Notes: generated by a model from the letters alone, not told the origin. A DNA stretch of 7,791 bases from an uncultured Bacilli bacterium (GCA_947624845.1 CANQMB010000048.1:1-7791), one strand, 5' to 3'. Numbered from the stretch's first letter, positions 1 through 6,241 are shown. Made by a program: numbers and translations.

Positions 1-92
1 CCTCGAACCCCTGCTACTGCCATTGTAACTAATATTCCTAAAATGGCAATGACCGATAATAACTCGACCATTGTAAATCCTTTATTCTTCAT
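1..92 (-). CDS. Type IV prepilin / pseudopilin, N-terminal fragment (3' end outside window)
   Basis: Only the first 30 codons are present, beginning at the ATG at 92-90. The peptide starts MKNKGFTMVELLSVIAILGI and continues as a hydrophobic helix through VTMAVAGVR. This is the class III (type IV pilin) signal. It has a short basic leader, the prepilin peptidase cleavage site after Gly5, Phe as the first mature residue, the conserved Glu at mature position 5, and a long hydrophobic helix that anchors the subunit in the membrane and packs the filament core. Such proteins are exported and assembled by type IV pilus, Com pilus or type II secretion-like machinery. A purine-rich site (AAGGGTGAG, 104-96) precedes the start, and a good promoter lies at 149-122. 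The rest of the protein is not visible, so major pilin, minor pilin, ComG-like pseudopilin or a long pilin-anchored adhesin are all possible. The class is near certain, the exact role is not. Confidence 0.88.
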   Translation of the reverse strand, partial: MKNKGFTMVELLSVIAILGILVTMAVAGVR

Positions 93-121
93 TTTCTCAC
101 CCTTACTATTATCCTATATTT

Positions 122-149
122 ATTATACCAAAAAAGAAAGAAATCACAA
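122..149 (-). promoter_or_regulatory. Promoter of the prepilin gene
   Basis: On the minus strand TTGTGA (149-144) is followed after 16 bases by TATAAT (127-122). The TATAAT is preceded by TGG, giving an extended -10. Transcription would start near 115, leaving a leader of about 20 bases before the ATG at 92. The -35 box lies inside the stem-loop of the upstream terminator, so promoter and terminator overlap. Confidence 0.75.
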
Positions 150-168
150 ATAAACATATGATTTCTTT
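131..168 (-). terminator. Rho-independent terminator of the IPAGY-protein operon
   Basis: Read on the minus strand, AAAGAAATCA (168-159) and TGATTTCTTT (146-137) form a perfect 10-bp stem around a 12-base loop, followed by CTTTTTT. The hairpin begins four bases after the TAA at 175-173 of the upstream gene. The stem is AT-rich, so efficiency may be moderate. The same DNA carries the -35 box of the prepilin promoter. Confidence 0.75.
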
Positions 169-172
169 CGAA

Positions 173-565
173 TTATTTTGATAACCTTAATTTTTTACTT
201 TGTCGTTCCATGAAGGCAGTACGAATTTTAGAACCAGAACATAAAGATAATTCATGATCTAAACGATAACCATTTAGTCCAATAATGATATCAAACAATC
301 CTAGCAAAGGAATATCCTCTGGAAGCAGATGAATTAGTTCTTTTACATCCACTTCTTTTTGATTCATAATATCATAAAAACTTAAAACTTCCTCTGTACT
401 ATCAAAATAGCCAGCCGGAATAGAGGCTCCATGATAAATAATATGAGAATCTTTCCCTGCCAATCCCAACGCTTGATACTGCTTCATACATTCTACAGCA
501 TAATGAATATCTTCTCCTGGCAACACTCTAAAATCAACCGCAATGACTTTTCTTTCTTCTTTCAT
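173..565 (-). CDS. Hypothetical protein with one IPAGY module (130 aa)
   Basis: I do not recognise this protein. Residues about 7-66 form a module that also occurs twice in the protein encoded just upstream. It has a hydrophobic strand (VIAVDFRV), a predicted helix containing MKQYQ, a second strand (SHIIY), the invariant IPAGY at 49-53, and another helix ending in Y. Residues 67-130 have no counterpart in the neighbour: an acidic and hydrophobic segment (ELIHLLPEDIPLLGLFDIII) and then a basic C-terminus (KKLRLSK). No signal peptide or membrane anchor is visible, so it is probably cytosolic. The start is supported by GAGGAGGG with 5-6 bases to the ATG. It follows the 185-aa gene by 32 bases with no terminator between, so the two are probably co-transcribed. 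Function unknown; that it is a real gene is well supported by the ribosome site, the shared module and the terminator. Confidence 0.85.
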   Translation of the reverse strand: MKEERKVIAVDFRVLPGEDIHYAVECMKQYQALGLAGKDSHIIYHGASIPAGYFDSTEEVLSFYDIMNQKEVDVKELIHLLPEDIPLLGLFDIIIGLNGYRLDHELSLCSGSKIRTAFMERQSKKLRLSK

Positions 566-597
566 ATCAAACCCTCCTCGTCAAAAATATTTTAATT

Positions 598-1155
598 TTA
601 TTTTTTATATACTTTAGATTTATTTTGTTCTAAATCTTGATTAGGAAACGAAGCAAAGTAATAATAATCAAACACATCATCTACTTTTCTAAAATAACCA
701 GCTGGAATAATTACTCGATTAAATTCTATATTGGCAGTTTGATCTGCAAAGCCAAGCATCTGGTACTTACGCATAGTCCGATAACAGTTAAATAAACTAT
801 CTCCATTTTCTCTTAATCCCCGAAAATTAAGATTTACACGGCTAGAATCCACAGATCGAGGAGAAAATGAAGGATCAAATTGAAAATCTTTGATTCGATT
901 GGTTCTTCGATGTTCTAGAATCATATTTTCAATTTCTTCATCCGTTGCACAATCGATAATTGCCTGATAAATAGATTTCACCATACTCAAAGAATTACAA
1001 TAACCAGCAGGAATTGCTACATCTTTATATATAATTTGAGAATCAAAAGTAGCTAACCATTGTTTTTGAAAATACTTCATTAATTGAAACGCATCATTTA
1101 AACTTCCCTTTTCGGTAACATAAAAATCAACCGCTACAAAATCATTTTTTGTCAT
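598..1155 (-). CDS. Hypothetical protein with two IPAGY modules (185 aa)
   Basis: I do not recognise this protein. It contains two copies of the module found in the downstream gene. Copy 1 is about residues 6-65 (VAVDFYV, then LMKYFQ, SQIIY, IPAGY at 48-52). Copy 2 is about residues 106-166 (VNLNFRG, then TMRKYQMLGFAD, NIEF, IPAGY at 150-154, ending in an aromatic run DYYYF). A charged linker (about 70-105) joins them, and the tail is lysine-rich. The alternation of strands and helices suggests a small alpha/beta fold, possibly an internal dimer, but this is inference. There is no export signal. TAAGGAGGTT (1170-1161) gives an excellent ribosome site with about 7 bases to the ATG at 1155. It is the first gene of a two-gene unit, divergent from rnjA. 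No enzyme motif is recognised and no function is proposed. Confidence 0.85.
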   Translation of the reverse strand: MTKNDFVAVDFYVTEKGSLNDAFQLMKYFQKQWLATFDSQIIYKDVAIPAGYCNSLSMVKSIYQAIIDCATDEEIENMILEHRRTNRIKDFQFDPSFSPRSVDSSRVNLNFRGLRENGDSLFNCYRTMRKYQMLGFADQTANIEFNRVIIPAGYFRKVDDVFDYYYFASFPNQDLEQNKSKVYKK

Positions 1156-1176
1156 AGTATAACCTCCTTATTGAAT

Positions 1177-1205
1177 AGTATACGCTTAAAAAATATCAAC
1201 TGCAA
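1177..1205 (-). promoter_or_regulatory. Possible promoter of the IPAGY-protein operon
   Basis: On the minus strand TTGCAG (1205-1200), a 17-base spacer and TATACT (1182-1177) fit a sigma-A promoter with a weak -35. The leader would be only about 15 bases and start almost at the ribosome binding site. An alternative is the extended -10 TGACATAAT, with its hexamer at 1215-1210, which lacks a good -35. Which one is used cannot be settled from sequence. Confidence 0.45.
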
Positions 1206-1246
1206 TAAAATTATGTCATACTAGATAAAATTAACATACTCGACTA

Positions 1247-1275
1247 TAGACATTTTCTTTTTTTTTTGATATAAT
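1247..1275 (+). promoter_or_regulatory. Promoter of rnjA
   Basis: TAGACA (1247-1252), a 17-base spacer and a perfect TATAAT (1270-1275) form a near-consensus sigma-A promoter. The spacer contains an uninterrupted run of ten T at 1258-1267. Transcription should start near 1282, giving a leader of about 37 bases, too short for a riboswitch. The rnjA ribosome site AAAGGAG is at 1306-1312. Confidence 0.85.
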
Positions 1276-1318
1276 GAACATCGGTTAGTTACTTATATCA
1301 AAAAGAAAGGAGATTATT

Positions 1319-3013
1319 ATGAAAACAAAACCAAATGGAACAAAAATCATTGTTCTAGGTGGTTTAGGAGAGGTCGGTAAAAATATGTATTGTGTAATGC
1401 ATAAAGACCAAATTATTATTATCGATGCCGGAGTGAGTTTTCCAGAAAGTGAACTTTTAGGAATAGATTATGTTTTACCTGATTTTACTTTTTTAAAAGA
1501 AAACCAAGAAAAAATTAAAGCTTTGTTAATTACCCATGGTCATGAAGATCATATTGGCGGGATTCCTTTTTTACTTCAAAGTATTTCTATCCCTGCTATT
1601 TATGCTCCAAATCATGCGAAAGAGTTAATTGCAGTAAAATTAGAAGATAGAAATATTCGATATGATAATTTATATGTCTATGACGAAAATACTAAACTAC
1701 AATTTGGACAAATGAATGTAGAATTTTTTAGAACTACGCACTCAATTCCAGATTCTCACGGAATTGCGATTACAACCCCAGATGGAACGATTGTAACAAC
1801 AGGAGATTTCAAATTTGATTTAACGCCTATTGGTCCTATGGCCAATCTCTATAAAATGGCAACTTTAGGTGAAAGAGGGGTCGATTTATTAATTAGTGAT
1901 TCCACTAATGTTTTAAATGAAGGATTTTCAACTAGTGAATCTAGGGTAGATGATGCTGTAGGAGAAATGTTTGACCGCTATCCAACTAACCGTTTAATTA
2001 TTGCAACTTTTGCATCAAACATTTATCGAGTAAAACACATCTTTGAAACCTGTTTTAAACATAACCGAAAAATATGTATTTTTGGACGAAGTATGGAAAA
2101 TAATATCAAAATTTCCATCGAGGGAGGATATATCGATCATAAAGAACTACTCGTAACTCCAGAAGAGGCGAATAAATTAAAACCCGGAGAAGTAGCCATT
2201 CTTTGTACTGGTTCCCAAGGAGAACCTTTAGCAGCACTTTCTAGAATTGCTAATGGAACACACAAGCAAATTAAATTAAGACCAGATGATGTCGTTGTTT
2301 TCTCATCGAGTGCCATTCCAGGAAATGCCTTAAGTATATCTAAAACGATTAATAAATTATGTTTACAAGGAGTTAAAGTTTTTACTAATAAAGCGTTATC
2401 GGATTTACATACATCAGGGCATGCAAATGAAGAAGAATTAAAATTGATGATTCGTCTATTAAAACCTACCTATTTAATGCCTTTCCACGGAGATTATCGA
2501 ATGTTAAAAAAACATGCCAATGTGGGAATCGAATGTGGAATTCCAAAAGAGAATACTTTTGTCTTAAAAAATGGTGACAGCCTATCTCTAGTAAATCATC
2601 ATATTGAAAAAGGAGAAAGTATGCCTGGAGCCGATATTTATGTTGATGGAAATCGAATCGGTGAAATTGGTGGTGCTGTTTTAAAAGATCGAAAAATCAT
2701 GGCCAGCGATGGAATTTTAGTTATTATTATTAATGTCGATATGAAAAATAAAGAATTATTGATTAAACCTAATATTACGACACGAGGCTTTGTATTAATC
2801 AATGAAAATGAAGAATTACTACATAAAATTGAAAAACAGGCAGAAAGCATTATTAAAAATCTTTTAGCCGATCCAAAAATGAATTTTGCAACTATGAAAT
2901 CAGAAATTATGAGTCAAATGATTTCTTATGTCTATGAATTAACAGAGAGAAAACCAATTATCTTACCTGTAATTCTAGACATAAAAAAAAGTAACCAAAC
3001 GACTACTGTTTAG
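1319..3013 (+). CDS. rnjA: Ribonuclease J (J1-like)
   Basis: RNase J is a metallo-beta-lactamase/beta-CASP nuclease with 5'-3' exonuclease and endonuclease activity, acting in mRNA turnover and rRNA/tRNA maturation in the cytoplasm. The 564-aa protein is full length (family about 550-560). Visible residues: GGLGEVGKNMY near the N-terminus; the two-zinc motif HGHEDH at 73-78 (H73, H75, D77, H78); further ligand candidates His141 (RTTHSIPDS) and Asp163 (TGDFKFD); beta-CASP region with STN, SGHA (366-369) and MPFHGDYR with His390; then the C-terminal dimerisation/RNA-contact domain. The intact HxHxDH motif fits a catalytic J1-type enzyme better than a degenerate J2. The start is supported by AAAGGAG with a 6-base spacer. 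It has its own promoter, is divergent from the IPAGY operon and convergent with rny. The last codons lie inside the terminator hairpin. Whether a second RNase J exists elsewhere cannot be seen. Confidence 0.96.
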   Translation: MKTKPNGTKIIVLGGLGEVGKNMYCVMHKDQIIIIDAGVSFPESELLGIDYVLPDFTFLKENQEKIKALLITHGHEDHIGGIPFLLQSISIPAIYAPNHAKELIAVKLEDRNIRYDNLYVYDENTKLQFGQMNVEFFRTTHSIPDSHGIAITTPDGTIVTTGDFKFDLTPIGPMANLYKMATLGERGVDLLISDSTNVLNEGFSTSESRVDDAVGEMFDRYPTNRLIIATFASNIYRVKHIFETCFKHNRKICIFGRSMENNIKISIEGGYIDHKELLVTPEEANKLKPGEVAILCTGSQGEPLAALSRIANGTHKQIKLRPDDVVVFSSSAIPGNALSISKTINKLCLQGVKVFTNKALSDLHTSGHANEEELKLMIRLLKPTYLMPFHGDYRMLKKHANVGIECGIPKENTFVLKNGDSLSLVNHHIEKGESMPGADIYVDGNRIGEIGGAVLKDRKIMASDGILVIIINVDMKNKELLIKPNITTRGFVLINENEELLHKIEKQAESIIKNLLADPKMNFATMKSEIMSQMISYVYELTERKPIILPVILDIKKSNQTTTV

Positions 3014-3027
3014 TTACTTTTTTTATG
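2981..3027. terminator. Bidirectional terminator between rnjA and rny
   Basis: An inverted repeat pairs an A7 tract plus GTAAC (5' arm, ending 2995) with GTTAC plus T7 (3013-3024). An inner AAAC/GTTT stem is interrupted by one C/A mismatch around a 7-base loop (3001-3007). Both strands give a GTAAC/GTTAC stem followed by a run of U, so it can stop transcripts from rnjA (+) and rny (-). The rnjA stop codon TAG (3011-3013) is inside the 3' arm, and the rny stop (3034-3032) is five bases outside the repeat. Confidence 0.85.
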
Positions 3028-3031
3028 CTTT

Positions 3032-4585
3032 TTATTTTGCCTCTTCTTGAGCTCTCGTTTCCCGAACGACCGTAATTTTAATTGTTCCTGGATATTTCAT
3101 TGTCTCTTCGATCTTTTCCTTTACATCTCGAGCAATTTTATGAGCTTCTAAGTCGTCTACCTCTTCTGGTTTTACGATAACACGCAACTCACGACCCGCT
3201 TGAACGGCAAACGTTTTTTCCACTCCTTGAATATCATTTCCTACTTCTTCTAACTGACTCAAACGTTTGATATAATTTTCTAAAGAATCATTTCTAGCCC
3301 CTGGTCTAGAAGCACTCAAAGCGTCTGCAATAGAAACAATCGTGGCAATGACACTCTTTGCTTCCGTATCTCCATGATGAGAAGCAATGGCATTAATCAC
3401 TACTTCATTTTCATGATATTTTTTCGCAAGATCGACACCAATATCCACATGACTACCTTCCATTTCATGATCAATAGCTTTTCCAATATCATGAAGAAGT
3501 CCTGCTCGTTTGGCAAGAGTGACATTTTCACCCATTTCGCCAGCTAAAAGTCCAGAAAGTTCAGCAACTTCCAAAGAATGCTGTAACGCATTTTGTCCAT
3601 AACTCGTTCTAAAATGAAGTTTACCAATAATCTCTATTAATTCTGGTTCAAATTTTGTAAGTCCCAATCTAAAAGTAGCATCTTGACCATATTCCACAAT
3701 CTTCTGTTTCATCTCTTTACTTACTTTGTCATATAATTCTTCAATTCTAGTTGGATGAATTCTTCCATCCTTTATTAGAGATTCCAATGTAACGCGAGCA
3801 ATTTCTCTTCGTAGTGGATCAAAGCTCGATAAAACCACGGCTTCCGGAGTATCATCAATAATCAAATCCACTCCAGTAATGGCCTCAATTGTTCGAATAT
3901 TTCTTCCCTCACGACCAATGATTCGACCTTTCATCTCATCATTTGGTAAATCGACCACTGTAACAGTTTGATCACTCGCAATATCCGCTGCATATTTTTG
4001 CATAGAAGAAACAATCATTTCTCTTGCTTTTTTATCTACAGTAAGTTTTGCTTCATTTTCTTGTTCTCGAATATATTGAGATATTTCTTTTGACATGGCA
4101 TCTCGTACTTGACTCATTACCATATCTTTTGCCTTTTCTTTGCTGAATCCAGAAATCTTTTGTAATAAATCTAGTTGCTCTTTTTTTATTTCTTCCACTT
4201 TACTTTTTTCTTCTTGGATTTCAGTTTGACGCTCTGAAAGTTTTGCTTCTCTCTCATCAAGAGCAGACTCTCTTTTTTGATAAAGTTCATCACGTTTATC
4301 CATATTCTCTTCACGCTGTAAAAGTCTCTTTTCCGATTCCTTAAGCTCATCTTTTTTTTCTTTAATTTCTTTTTCTGTATCCATTTTTAATTTATGAGCT
4401 TCTTCTTTTTGTTCTAAAATTGCATCTCTCTTTACTTTCTCAGCGTCTTTTTTAGCTTGATTTATGATGGCCTCTGCTTTTCTAGAGGCATTTGTTTCAC
4501 GAAAATAGTTTAATATAAATGAAACTATAAAACCAATCAATAATCCAAATATCAAAAGTAATATGGAAAGTGTCATTTGTTCCAT
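3032..4585 (-). CDS. rny: Ribonuclease Y
   Basis: RNase Y is a membrane-tethered endoribonuclease that starts decay of many mRNAs in Bacillota and partners with other RNA-degradation proteins. The 517-aa length matches the family (about 520). Domains in order: one N-terminal membrane helix (about residues 5-27), a long charged coiled coil rich in Lys/Glu (about 33-140), a KH RNA-binding domain (about 208-275) with the GxxG loop in IIGREGRN (222-229), and an HD hydrolase domain (about 335-430). The HD domain has candidate metal ligands His336 (LQHSLEV), His365-Asp366 (LLHDIGK), His403/404 (SHHGD) and Asp421 (IADALS). The conserved C-terminal region ends with YPGTIKITVVRETRA. The first ATG is chosen because AGGAGG (4596-4591) sits 5 bases upstream; the second Met (codon 4) would be too far. 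It has its own strong promoter and shares a terminator with convergent rnjA. Confidence 0.97.
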   Translation of the reverse strand: MEQMTLSILLLIFGLLIGFIVSFILNYFRETNASRKAEAIINQAKKDAEKVKRDAILEQKEEAHKLKMDTEKEIKEKKDELKESEKRLLQREENMDKRDELYQKRESALDEREAKLSERQTEIQEEKSKVEEIKKEQLDLLQKISGFSKEKAKDMVMSQVRDAMSKEISQYIREQENEAKLTVDKKAREMIVSSMQKYAADIASDQTVTVVDLPNDEMKGRIIGREGRNIRTIEAITGVDLIIDDTPEAVVLSSFDPLRREIARVTLESLIKDGRIHPTRIEELYDKVSKEMKQKIVEYGQDATFRLGLTKFEPELIEIIGKLHFRTSYGQNALQHSLEVAELSGLLAGEMGENVTLAKRAGLLHDIGKAIDHEMEGSHVDIGVDLAKKYHENEVVINAIASHHGDTEAKSVIATIVSIADALSASRPGARNDSLENYIKRLSQLEEVGNDIQGVEKTFAVQAGRELRVIVKPEEVDDLEAHKIARDVKEKIEETMKYPGTIKITVVRETRAQEEAK

Positions 4586-4634
4586 AATTACCTCCTAATA
4601 GAATATATTTAAAATTAAATTTAAATCATAATCT

Positions 4635-4651
4635 AATTCTATTTTAGAATT
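4635..4651. promoter_or_regulatory. Perfect 7-3-7 dyad on the rny -10 box, candidate operator
   Basis: AATTCTA, three T, TAGAATT is a perfect 17-bp inverted repeat on DNA. It covers the whole rny -10 hexamer and reaches to about one base short of the predicted transcription start. The position is typical of a repressor site, but I match it to no known regulator consensus. In so AT-rich a sequence, chance is possible. Confidence 0.4.
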
Positions 4652-4669
4652 CTTTTTAAGATGTGTCAA
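4641..4669 (-). promoter_or_regulatory. Promoter of rny
   Basis: On the minus strand a perfect TTGACA (4669-4664) is followed after exactly 17 bases by TAAAAT (4646-4641). Transcription would start near 4634, giving a leader of about 49 bases before the ATG at 4585. The promoter starts about 25 bases beyond the U-tract of the murE terminator, so rny is independently transcribed. Confidence 0.87.
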
Positions 4670-4694
4670 GGCAAAATAATTTCAAGAAATGAGT

Positions 4695-4727
4695 AAAAAA
4701 ATAAAAAGTTCTAATATAAATTAGAAC
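4695..4727 (-). terminator. Rho-independent terminator of murE
   Basis: On the minus strand GTTCTAAT (4727-4720) and ATTAGAAC (4715-4708) form a perfect 8-bp stem with a 4-base loop, followed by TTTTTATTTTTTT (4707-4695). The murE stop codon (4723-4721) is part of the first arm. Confidence 0.85.
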
Positions 4728-6139
4728 AAATTTTTAAAATAATTATCAATTACATCATAGTCACAATATTCTAGTTTTTTATCTTCTACGGCCATATAAG
4801 TATCTCTACCTTTTCCGAGAATAGCAACTAAATCCCCTTCTTCTGCCATAGAAAGAGCTTTGTTAATAGCATCTTTGCGATCAATAATTTTTATATAATT
4901 TTTTTTCTTACTATCCCCAATTAAATCATCAATAATATCTTCTACTTTTTCATATCTGGGGTCATCCATTGTAAAAATCACAAAATCTGATTTTTCCAAA
5001 ATAATTTTTCCCATCGAAGCTCGCTTTTCTTTTTCTCTTCCTCCAGCAGAACCAACAACTGTGATAATCCGCTTTGGTTTTAAATCATTGGCCAATTCTA
5101 AAATTTTTTCTAACCCATTGGTTGTATGCGCATAGTCTAAAAGAATTTGAAAATTCTGACCAAAATCTAAAAATTCGCATCGACCTGGAACTGTCTTTAA
5201 ATTTTTAATGGCAGATAAAATATCGGCAGGATTCATTTTTTCTAAATAACACACAATAAAAGCTGCGGTTAAATTATACGCGTTATAAAGACCTAAATAA
5301 GGACTTTCAATATGAAAAGTATCATCCTGATGAACGAGATCAAAAGAGGTTCCATCCTTAGAAAATGAAACATTCTGTATTTGAAAAGAAGCGTCCTTTG
5401 AAGTTCCATAAGTACAAATTTTGGCATTTGTTTTACTTTTTACTTCTTGATAATGAGAATCATCTGCATTTAAAATTGCATAACCATTTTCTTCAATTAA
5501 AGAAAAAAGTTTAATTTTAGAAGCAATATAATTTTCTTTAGTCTTATGAATATTTAAATGATCTTCACTAATATTAGTTAAAATTGCATAACGAAATTTT
5601 AAGTCATCGACTCTTCCATGGAGCAAAGCTTCGCTAGCTACTTCTAAAGAGACATATGAACAGTCATTTTTTTGCATATTTTGTAAATGTTCATATAAAT
5701 ATTCAGTTAATGGCGTCGTATTATTTGTTTTATAGTGCTTATTTTGATACCAAACACCATTTGTCCCAATATATCCACATTGATTTTCATCTAATAATTG
5801 CTGAATCATCATCGCAGTCGTAGTTTTGCCATCCGTTCCAGTAACTCCAATTAGAGAAAAATTCCAATCCTCTTTATCAAAAAATTTTGCACAGATTTTC
5901 AAAAATTCCTGATTCACATTTTTTACCTGAATGGATGGAACAGAATAAACAGCTTCTTTTTCAGTGACAACAGCAACGGCACCATTTTTAATCGCATCTT
6001 CGATATATTCACTATGATCAACAAAAAAACCTTTTACAGCAACAAACAAATCTCCAGGATGAACATCCCTTGAATCGGATTTGACTCCTGCAATCTCAAT
6101 ATCATAGGAACAATCTACTAATTTATTTAATTTTTTCAT
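4721..6139 (-). CDS. murE: UDP-N-acetylmuramoyl-dipeptide--amino acid ligase (MurE)
   Basis: MurE is a cytosolic ATP-dependent Mur ligase that adds the third stem residue (meso-diaminopimelate or L-lysine) to UDP-MurNAc-L-Ala-D-Glu. The 472-aa protein is near full length (family about 480-500). Visible motifs: N-terminal UDP-binding SDSRDVHPGDLFVAVKG (21-37), P-loop GVTGTDGKTTT (98-108), TTP at 141-143, Lys208 in YIASKIKLF at the usual carbamylated-lysine position, DYAHT (335-339), GSAGGREKEKR (363-373), DDPR (392-395) and GKGRDTY (442-448). The substrate motif reads DDPR where DAP enzymes usually have DNPR. The Arg that contacts the DAP carboxylate is kept, whereas Lys enzymes usually lose it, so DAP is favoured but not certain. 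It is transcribed alone with its own promoter and terminator. AAAGGAG sits about 13 bases before the ATG, longer than normal, and no better in-frame start exists because a stop (TAG) lies three codons upstream. Confidence 0.93.
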   Translation of the reverse strand: MKKLNKLVDCSYDIEIAGVKSDSRDVHPGDLFVAVKGFFVDHSEYIEDAIKNGAVAVVTEKEAVYSVPSIQVKNVNQEFLKICAKFFDKEDWNFSLIGVTGTDGKTTTAMMIQQLLDENQCGYIGTNGVWYQNKHYKTNNTTPLTEYLYEHLQNMQKNDCSYVSLEVASEALLHGRVDDLKFRYAILTNISEDHLNIHKTKENYIASKIKLFSLIEENGYAILNADDSHYQEVKSKTNAKICTYGTSKDASFQIQNVSFSKDGTSFDLVHQDDTFHIESPYLGLYNAYNLTAAFIVCYLEKMNPADILSAIKNLKTVPGRCEFLDFGQNFQILLDYAHTTNGLEKILELANDLKPKRIITVVGSAGGREKEKRASMGKIILEKSDFVIFTMDDPRYEKVEDIIDDLIGDSKKKNYIKIIDRKDAINKALSMAEEGDLVAILGKGRDTYMAVEDKKLEYCDYDVIDNYFKNLF

Positions 6140-6152
6140 ATTGTACTATATT

Positions 6153-6159
6153 CTCCTTT
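6153..6159 (-). promoter_or_regulatory. Ribosome binding site of murE, unusually far from the start
   Basis: AAAGGAG (6159-6153 on the minus strand) is followed by 13 bases before the ATG at 6139, against 5-7 bases for rnjA, rny and the two small genes here. An in-frame TAG between the site and the ATG rules out an earlier start. The spacing may lower murE translation. Confidence 0.6.
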
Positions 6160-6191
6160 TTTGAATTTATTCATAAGTTTTCACTAATACT

Positions 6192-6220
6192 AGTATAAAA
6201 CAGTCATTTATTTTAGACAA
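6192..6220 (-). promoter_or_regulatory. Promoter of murE
   Basis: On the minus strand TTGTCT (6220-6215), a 17-base spacer and TATACT (6197-6192) form a good sigma-A promoter. The start would be near 6185, giving a leader of about 46 bases. A 10-bp palindrome, ATACTAGTAT (6187-6196), overlaps the -10 box. Confidence 0.75.
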
Positions 6221-6241
6221 GTTTATGTTTTATTAATGAAG

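Noticed and set aside
1281..1318. Riboswitch or leader attenuator before rnjA
   Set aside because: The leader is only about 37 bases and shows no stable stem or terminator-like structure. A 10-base match (TTAGTTACTT) to the rnjA terminator arm is probably chance.
2638..2850. 70-codon open frame antisense to rnjA
   Set aside because: It lies wholly inside a well-supported nuclease gene, has no ribosome site, and looks like a shadow of the rnjA codons.
2981..3027. Insertion-sequence or attachment-site end
   Set aside because: The inverted repeat has A/T tracts on both sides and sits between convergent genes, which is fully explained by a bidirectional terminator. No transposase or integrase is present.
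4574..4576. Second Met codon of rny as the true start
   Set aside because: AGGAGG lies 5 bases from the first ATG and would be about 14 bases from the second, so the first is preferred.
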